Positions 58,918 to 64,000 of a stretch of 64,000 nt of DNA are shown one piece after another (position 1 is the first letter of the stretch; each line of letters opens with the position of its first letter). The position numbers were made by a program, and so were the translations under genes. The stretch covers positions 1-64,000 of the forward strand of contig CAWAIM010000053.1 in assembly GCA_963781895.1 (NCBI GenBank), given 5' to 3'. The stretch is from Roseiarcus sp963781895. GTDB taxonomy: Bacteria > Pseudomonadota > Alphaproteobacteria > Rhizobiales > Beijerinckiaceae. The notes under the pieces were generated by a model. The model worked only from the letters and a program-made list of their open reading frames with translations, searched no databases and was not told where the DNA came from.

Positions 58918-60071
58918 CGCGCGGCGCCCCTGCGCGTGCGGCCGGTGATGAGGTCGCGCGACTGGTCGATCAGCACCGCGACGATGACCACCGTTCCGAC
59001 CACGATGAACTGCCAGAACGCATCGACGTTGAGCATGACAAGCCCGGTCGTCAGGACGGCGATGATGAGGGCCCCGATCACGGTGCCGATCACGGTTCCC
59101 GCACCGCCGAACATGCTGACGCCGCCGATGATGACGGCGGCTATCGATGACAGAAGCAGCGGATCGCCGATCACCGCCGAGCCGGCGGTGAAGCGAAGCG
59201 TCGAGAGAAACCCCGCGACCCCCGAGGTCGCGGCCGACAGCATGTAGAGCATGACGACCTGGCGATCGACTGGGATGCCGCTGCGCACTGCGGCGTCCAT
59301 GCTGCCGCCGATGGCGTAGGTGTGACGGCCGAACTGGGTTTTATGGAGAAGGAAGATCGCCCAGGCGACGACGAACGCCGTCACGACGACTGGATAGGGC
59401 AGGATGATGTCCATGCGACGCAGCAGCGCGCCGCTCACCTCGGGCCGATGCAGGAAATAGAGCCCGCCGCCTTCGCCGCTGATGTAATAGATGAGCGCAT
59501 CGTTGCCGTAGGCGCGGATCCCCGCCGGCAATCCGATGACCGTCGTGTTCTCGGACATAAGGTAGGCGACGCCGCGCACGATGAACGAAGTCCCGAGCGT
59601 AACGATGAAGGCCGGAACCTTCAGCTTGGCGATGATGACTCCATTGATCAAGCCGACCGCCGCCGCGCCGCCGACGCCTGCGACGAAACCGACCAGAACC
59701 GCGGGAAACAGCGGCGCCCCGCCATCGAATGCCGCGCGCAGGGCGAGCGCGGAGAGGACCGAGGCCAGGCTCATCACCCATCCGACCGACAGGTCGATGC
59801 CGGCGGCGATGATGACGAAGGTCTGGCCAAGGCCGAGCAGCAGCACGGGAATGATGGCGACCAAGATGTTCTGGGAATTGCGGACGGTGAGGAAATTGAC
59901 TGAGCCTCCGGTCGTCAGTGGCACGGCGACAACGAAGAACAGGACCATCAGGCCGAGAAAAACCCACGCCCAGACCCGGCTAAGGACCAGGACGATGCGC
60001 TGCGCCGGCGTGCGGACGCCCGCAGGCGCCGCCGCGTCGCGCCGCGCAATTCTCGACCCGGAATCGGCCAC
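58914..60071 (-). CDS. Sugar ABC transporter permease (RbsC/FrcC-like)
   Basis: The permease of about 385 residues (GTG start at 60071 after AAGGA) has about ten hydrophobic segments and the family patterns FVIIAAGIDLSVGWVMSLAS, VPAFIVTLGTSFIVRGVAYL, and GGVSMFGGAGTVIGTVIGAL. A further upstream ATG at 60125 would lengthen the N-terminus into the hairpin region. It pairs with the ATPase at 58156 and the binding protein at 60178. Confidence 0.88.
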   Translation of the reverse strand: MADSGSRIARRDAAAPAGVRTPAQRIVLVLSRVWAWVFLGLMVLFFVVAVPLTTGGSVNFLTVRNSQNILVAIIPVLLLGLGQTFVIIAAGIDLSVGWVMSLASVLSALALRAAFDGGAPLFPAVLVGFVAGVGGAAAVGLINGVIIAKLKVPAFIVTLGTSFIVRGVAYLMSENTTVIGLPAGIRAYGNDALIYYISGEGGGLYFLHRPEVSGALLRRMDIILPYPVVVTAFVVAWAIFLLHKTQFGRHTYAIGGSMDAAVRSGIPVDRQVVMLYMLSAATSGVAGFLSTLRFTAGSAVIGDPLLLSSIAAVIIGGVSMFGGAGTVIGTVIGALIIAVLTTGLVMLNVDAFWQFIVVGTVVIVAVLIDQSRDLITGRTRRGAAR

Positions 60072-60127
60072 TTTCAGGCGTTCCTTCGATGTCCGGAAGC
60101 GGTATCGCGGCCGATCGCGAACCAAAG

Positions 60128-60149
60128 GGCGCCCGCTCGATCGGGCGCC
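60128..60149 (-). other. Intra-operon hairpin between binding-protein and permease genes
   Basis: An eight-base-pair perfect inverted repeat (GGCGCCCG / CGGGCGCC) with a six-base loop lies between the binding-protein stop and the permease start. Such hairpins often protect the 5' gene transcript from decay and give excess binding protein. On the minus strand it is followed by only a short T-run (CCTTTGG), so full termination is unlikely. Confidence 0.5.
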
Positions 60150-60177
60150 GTTCTGGCAAGTGGTCGCGTCGACCCGA

Positions 60178-61162
60178 CTACTTGCCCGGCGTTTGATAGA
60201 TAAAACGGGCGACCGCTGGGTCTTTCACGTTGTTCTTGTCGATGATCGCAAAGCCGGTCTCGAACTCGGCGCGGAAGGCTGGTGACGCCGGCAGCGTCGG
60301 CCTGCGCGAACATCACCGCGAGATAGCCCATGTCGAACGGCTTCTGCGCCAGGACCAGGGAGACCACGCCCTTGTCCATCAGTTCGATCGCCTGCTTGGT
60401 CGCATCGTAAGCGACAACCTGGACATGTCCGCCCAGTCCCGCGTTGACGACCGCCGTGCCCGCGCCCTGCGCACTGAACACGTTGGTGCCGAATACGCCC
60501 GCGAGATCAGGTTCGCGCGCCAGCACCGCTGCAGTCTGTTGCGTCGCCTTGTTGGGATCGTCCAGATTGTAATCGGGACCCAGCACCTTGATGTTGGGAA
60601 AATCCTTCGCCATCGCCTCCTTGAATCCCTTTTCGCGACCCTCGACGGAACTGACATTGGGGTTGGTCGAATTGATGTAGACGGTTCCTTTGCCGCCGAT
60701 CGCATTGGCTAGGCCGCGAGCCGCGATACGGCCTCCCTCGGTGTTGTCGGAGCCGATATAGCTGATGGGGAACTTCACCGGGCCGCTGGTATAGTCGCCG
60801 TCGCCGAGGAACGTGTCGACGGTGATGATCTTGATGCCGGCGTCAGCGGCCGCCTTCAACGGGCCGACCATCTGGTCCTTATCGGTCGGGGCGGTGATGA
60901 TGTACTTGAGATCGCCGCGCGCCACCATCGAGTTCGAGGATCGGCGTCTGCACGCTGACACCCCAGGTCGGCGGGATCTGCGTGACGACCTCGATGCCCA
61001 GGTCTTTCGCCGCCTTCTCCACGCCGAGCTGCATGACCTGATAGAAGGGATCGACAACTCCCGGCAGAAAGCCGATCTTGAGCTTCTCCGCAGCCCGGCG
61101 CCGTGCGACGCGAAGGCCAGTGCGAGGCCCGCCGCCACGGCCAATAGCGATTGTTTGCGCAT
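60178..61162 (-). CDS. Sugar ABC transporter substrate-binding protein, several frame breaks
   Basis: The gene runs from ATG 61162 with signal peptide MRKQSLLAVAAGLALAFASH. The coding pattern changes frame near 61100 (KLKIGFLPGVVDPFYQVMQL), returns near 60935 (VARGDLKYIITAPTDKDQMV) and changes again near 60280, where the end reads TGFAIIDKNNVKDPAVARFI YQTPGK and stops at 60178. The periplasmic binding protein type 1 fold is evident (ISYIGSDNTEGGRIAARGL, GVFGTNVFSAQGAGTAVVNA and VQVVAYDATKQAIELMDKG). It binds a sugar such as ribose, fructose or another monosaccharide. It is the first gene of the operon with the permease and ATPase. Confidence 0.78.
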
Positions 61163-61617
61163 GTTCCGTTCCTCCCTCGATGGGTTTCCGCCATAAGTCA
61201 CATGGCGGGCCTCGGCGCTCGTTTTTTTCGTTGCCGCCGCCGCTGTTCGGCGATCCCGCCCGCCGACGCTCGAACTTGATCATTACCCATCGTTTGGGGT
61301 CGCCAACCTTTACCGATGTCAAACCTCGAGGCTTTTCGCCCGCCGTCAGTGCGGATTCCGCACCGGCAAGAGCGCTATCGACGCGCTAAGCCGCGCGAAT
61401 GTCAAGCTGACTTCGCGAACAGTTGGGCTTTGCGCAACATCCGCCACACGCGCGGATCCGCGCGGATTTTGGACGCCTTCCGTGTCCGAGCAATTCGGCG
61501 CCTGAAATCAAGGCGCCGGCGCCGCGAGAACGATCTTGCATCGTGGACGCAAACCACCAACATGTCGCTAACGAGCCCAGAAACCAGATCGAGAGTGTCG
61601 AATTGCAGGTAGGCACG
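61163..61617. other. Divergent intergenic region between ABC operon and transglutaminase genes
   Basis: About 450 bases that must contain the divergent promoters of the sugar ABC operon (minus strand) and the transglutaminase pair (plus strand). A plus-strand frame is open from 61423 and could give a longer N-terminus to the next gene, but its sequence has no family features. No clear operator repeats were identified. No regulator gene lies nearby. Confidence 0.35.
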
Positions 61618-62541
61618 TTGAACGTGCGGCACGTGACGACATACCGTTATATGCGGCCGGTCGAATTTGGCGAGCATCGCATGATGATGCGCCCCCGCGA
61701 CGGCCACGATCTGCGGTTGCTGTCATCTGAGCTGCATATCGATCCGGCCCCGACGCGCCTGCGCTGGCTTTACGACGCGTTCGACAATTGCGTCGCCGTG
61801 GCGTCGTTCTCGGGCGCCGCGACGTCGCTGCGCGTCGAGAGCCGCTTCGCGGTGGAGCGGATTGTCGACAATTCGCTGGGGGTCGAGATCGATCCGCGAG
61901 CGCGCGTTTTTCCCTTTTCGTATGGGTCGGAAGAGCTGCCCGATATCGCCCGCTCGATCGAACGTCTGTACAGCGATCCCTCCGGCGAGCTCGATCGCTG
62001 GGTGCGTCGGTTCCTCGCTCCGGGCGGAGCGACGCAGACCAGCCATCTGCTGATGACTCTGACCTACGCGATCAAGGAGGGATTTGCGTACCAACGGCGC
62101 GAGGAATCCGGCGTGCAATCGCCTCGGCGCACGCTTGATCTTCGCCGCGGAAGTTGCCGCGACTTCGCGGTCCTGATGATGGAGGCGGCGCGTGCGCTCG
62201 GCATCGCCGCGCGCTTCGTCTCTGGCTACGTTTATGCGCCGAGCGAGGACGACGAAATTGTCCGGTTAGGCGGCGGAGCGACGCACGCTTGGTGCCAAAT
62301 CTATCTGCCGGGCGCCGGCTGGGTCGAATTCGACCCGACCAACGGTCTCATCGGTGGAAAAGACCTTATCCGCGTCGCGGTCGCGCGTGACCCGGCGCAG
62401 GCGACCCCGCTGGCGGGGACCTACTTCGGCAGCCTGGACGATGAAATGGGCATGGAAGTTTTGGTCGAAGTGACGCAACAAAAGCACGCGGGACGCGTTA
62501 CTGCTGGCCGAACTCCTGCTAGCCTTGGGATTTCCGCATGA
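61618..62541 (+). CDS. Transglutaminase-like cysteine protease-fold protein (first of pair)
   Basis: The protein shows the bacterial transglutaminase N-terminal domain (LNVRHVTTYRYMRPVEFGEH) and a catalytic core with Cys in LRRGSCRDFAVLMMEAARAL, His in GATHAWCQIYLPGAGWVEFD and Asp in FDPTNGLIGG. It is about 307 residues if it starts at TTG 61618 (GCAGGTAGG upstream); TTG 61603 and an ATG at 61423 are other options. The family includes protein-cleaving and amide-transferring enzymes of unknown target. The stop at 62541 overlaps the next start by four bases. Confidence 0.8.
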   Translation: MNVRHVTTYRYMRPVEFGEHRMMMRPRDGHDLRLLSSELHIDPAPTRLRWLYDAFDNCVAVASFSGAATSLRVESRFAVERIVDNSLGVEIDPRARVFPFSYGSEELPDIARSIERLYSDPSGELDRWVRRFLAPGGATQTSHLLMTLTYAIKEGFAYQRREESGVQSPRRTLDLRRGSCRDFAVLMMEAARALGIAARFVSGYVYAPSEDDEIVRLGGGATHAWCQIYLPGAGWVEFDPTNGLIGGKDLIRVAVARDPAQATPLAGTYFGSLDDEMGMEVLVEVTQQKHAGRVTAGRTPASLGISA

Positions 62542-63353
62542 TCATTCGCGCTGGTTATACGATTGCCTTCGAGTGCGCGGCCGCGACGCCGATGCTGTTG
62601 CACCTCAATGTTCATCCGTCTCGTGCGTCGGACGTGTTGTCGCCAGACGTGGTGCGCACGACGCCGAACATCCCGACAAGCGCCTATCACGACCTGTTCG
62701 GCAATCGGGTGACACGTGTCGAAGCGCCTCCGGGCTTGGTGACGTTTCACAACGATTTCACCATTCGCGACAGCGGCTCACCTGATGAAGCGCCGCTGGA
62801 CGCCCCATTGACCCCGGTCGCGAAACTCCCGAGCGGCGTTCTCGTCTTTCTGGTGGCCAGCCGCTATTGCGACAGCGATAATCTCAGCGATTTCGCGTGG
62901 TCGCAGTTCGCCGGGATCGGCGGCGGGCTGACGCTGGTGCAGGCGATCTGCCATTTCGTCCACAATCGCATCCGATTCGACTATGCGTTGGCGAACCCGC
63001 GACGCACCGCGTCCGACGGGTTGCGCGAGGGAGTCGGCGTCTGCCGCGACTTCGCCCACCTAGCTGTCGCGCTCTGCCGCTGCATGAACGTGCCGGCGCG
63101 CTATTGCACAGGTTACCTCGGCGACATCGGCGTGCCGCCGGACCCAGCCCCGATGGACTTTTCCGCCTGGTTCGAAGTCTTTCTCAACGGCGCCTGGTAC
63201 ACGTTCGACGCCCGGCACAATATTCCCCGGATCGGGCGAATTGTCATGGCCCGTGGCCGCGACGCCGCCGACGTCGCCATCTCGACCGCGTTCGGCCAGC
63301 CGCTCTTGCGGCGCTTCGAGGTGACGACCTACGAGCAGGCGCTGGCGGCTTGA
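62538..63353 (+). CDS. Transglutaminase-like protein (second of pair), catalytic His replaced by Ser
   Basis: The 271-residue protein has an N-terminal beta domain and a transglutaminase core: Cys in EGVGVCRDFAHLAVALCRCM and, at the position of the usual H-A-W, the sequence DFSAWFEVFLNGAWYTFDAR with Ser instead of His. The later FDARHN is the Asp region. The overlap with the first gene (ATGA, 62538-62541) shows coupling. If active it might use a different His (in ARHN); otherwise it is a regulatory or scaffold partner. The C-terminus GRDAADVAISTAFGQPLLRR is conserved in this group. Confidence 0.8.
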   Translation: MIIRAGYTIAFECAAATPMLLHLNVHPSRASDVLSPDVVRTTPNIPTSAYHDLFGNRVTRVEAPPGLVTFHNDFTIRDSGSPDEAPLDAPLTPVAKLPSGVLVFLVASRYCDSDNLSDFAWSQFAGIGGGLTLVQAICHFVHNRIRFDYALANPRRTASDGLREGVGVCRDFAHLAVALCRCMNVPARYCTGYLGDIGVPPDPAPMDFSAWFEVFLNGAWYTFDARHNIPRIGRIVMARGRDAADVAISTAFGQPLLRRFEVTTYEQALAA

Positions 63354-63643
63354 GCCCTGGCCGCGTTTCTCGCCTCATTACGCCGCCGTCGGCGACCACG
63401 GTCGCAATTGGGCTCGGACAAAACATGGGCTTGCGCACGCCTGACGCGGTTTGAATCTTCAAACCGCTTTTCGGCGCCATGCGCTCCTTTCGCGCAACCG
63501 GGGCGGATTACGGTCGCCTCTCGCACCGTCGCGGCCGGGACACCGGGGAATTTCAAATCCAATCCGCACATCGGGGACTTGCGTCGAAAGTGTGGCGCCT
63601 CTATGCAGGTCATGACCGGGACATTGGAGTTGGGGGTCAGGCA

Positions 63644-64000
63644 ATGGCGCCGTATCGGGCAGCCGTCATGGTTTCCGGTCTATTGTGCGCGGCGCTTGTG
63701 GGAAGCCCGTCGTCCGCAGCCGATCTCGGCGTCCAGACGCCTTCGTCTGCGGCCGATCTCAACGTCCAGACGTCGGACCTGACGGCTGCGCCCGCATATT
63801 TCACGCTGTTCCAGGAATTGCGGGTTGGCGCCTTTGCGCACAATCTGGTCCATAACGAGAACGCGCCGGTCGACCTGTCGTTCGAGACGATCTCGTCGAA
63901 CATCGGCGTCACCGGCTTTTCGAACCCCTTCGTCGCCTGGTTCCTGAATCCGCGCGTCAATTTCGGCGCCATGATCAATGTCGAGGGGAAGACGAGTTAC
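63644..64000 (+). CDS. PagL-like acyloxyacyl hydrolase / lipid A 3-O-deacylase, 3' end outside window
   Basis: The open frame of 119 codons runs off the right edge. A signal peptide (MAPYRAAVMVSGLLCAALVG SPSSA) is followed by a tandem repeat (PSSAADLGVQT then PSSAADLNVQT, 63707-63739 and 63740-63772), which duplicates the likely cleavage site. The start of the beta-barrel is FTLFQELRVGAFAHNLVHNE, VDLSFETISSNIGVTG and NPFVAWFLNPRVNFGAMINV, which resembles the rhizobial PagL/acyloxyacyl hydrolase family that deacylates lipid A. The catalytic His and Ser would be in the missing part. Confidence 0.65.
   Translation, partial: MAPYRAAVMVSGLLCAALVGSPSSAADLGVQTPSSAADLNVQTSDLTAAPAYFTLFQELRVGAFAHNLVHNENAPVDLSFETISSNIGVTGFSNPFVAWFLNPRVNFGAMINVEGKTSY

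Noticed and set aside
58156..61162. Naming the ABC operon frcBCA (fructose).
   Set aside because: The single-domain ATPase fits the FrcA type, but ligand specificity of the binding protein cannot be read from the sequence, and that gene is broken.

Overview
The window comes from a GC-rich Gram-negative bacterium, most likely an alphaproteobacterium of the Hyphomicrobiales (Rhizobiales). The reasons are the phasin / ClpS / ClpA block, two ClpS paralogues, the DUF1489-VWA-DnaJ cluster, an Omp31-like surface protein, a Porin_2-type porin, Tat-dependent proteins, and a fructose-type (FrcBCA-like) ABC transporter. Genus and species cannot be fixed from the sequence alone. No rRNA, tRNA or CRISPR array was seen.

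Layout. 1-6122 is an accessory segment of lower GC: the end of an NDH-2 dehydrogenase gene, two transposase fragments, and a large G8-domain (CEMIP/PKHD1-like) secreted protein read in four successive frames. 6173-18954 is mostly single metabolic genes: an MFS pump, a Rieske oxygenase, a second clpS, an aldo/keto reductase, an amidohydrolase, a berberine-bridge-type oxidase, a slipin, a fused fatty-acid-hydroxylase/YhhN ether-lipid enzyme, and an SDR overlapping a DsbA-like isomerase. 19039-25198 holds a periplasmic PHB depolymerase, a porin, TerC, KdgK and a tandem pair of tiny secreted proteins. 25398-42466 is a more core-like block: membrane protein, alpha/beta hydrolase, DUF1269, AI-2E transporter, DUF1489-VWA-DnaJ, a D,D-carboxypeptidase with a SPOR domain, phasin, clpS-clpA, an OMP, DUF1614, HIT, a DUF482 acyltransferase and a SHOCT protein. 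42758-49779 holds an S41 peptidase, a small peptidoglycan-binding protein with an unknown partner, and a broken type IIG-like restriction-modification gene of lower GC. 50036-64000 holds carbonic anhydrase, BluB, RMD1-like, a class III sirtuin, a tannase-family esterase, cytochrome c, an FMO, the sugar ABC operon, two overlapping transglutaminase-like genes, and a truncated PagL-like gene at the right edge.

How the genes work together. Polyester storage is represented by the phasin, whose promoter carries two perfect TGCA-G-TGCA palindromes of the kind bound by PhaR, and by a secreted PHB depolymerase. Proteolysis is represented by ClpS-ClpA plus an unlinked ClpS. The AGMO-like/YhhN fusion would place two steps of ether-lipid breakdown in one polypeptide.

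Caution. At least fifteen otherwise well-conserved genes carry one or more single-base frame changes. The even spread over unrelated genes suggests indel errors in the sequence rather than wholesale gene decay. Only the restriction-modification gene (about nine frame changes in 4.2 kb) and possibly the G8 gene (three) look like candidates for true decay. Where a gene is given as one feature across such a break, this is stated.
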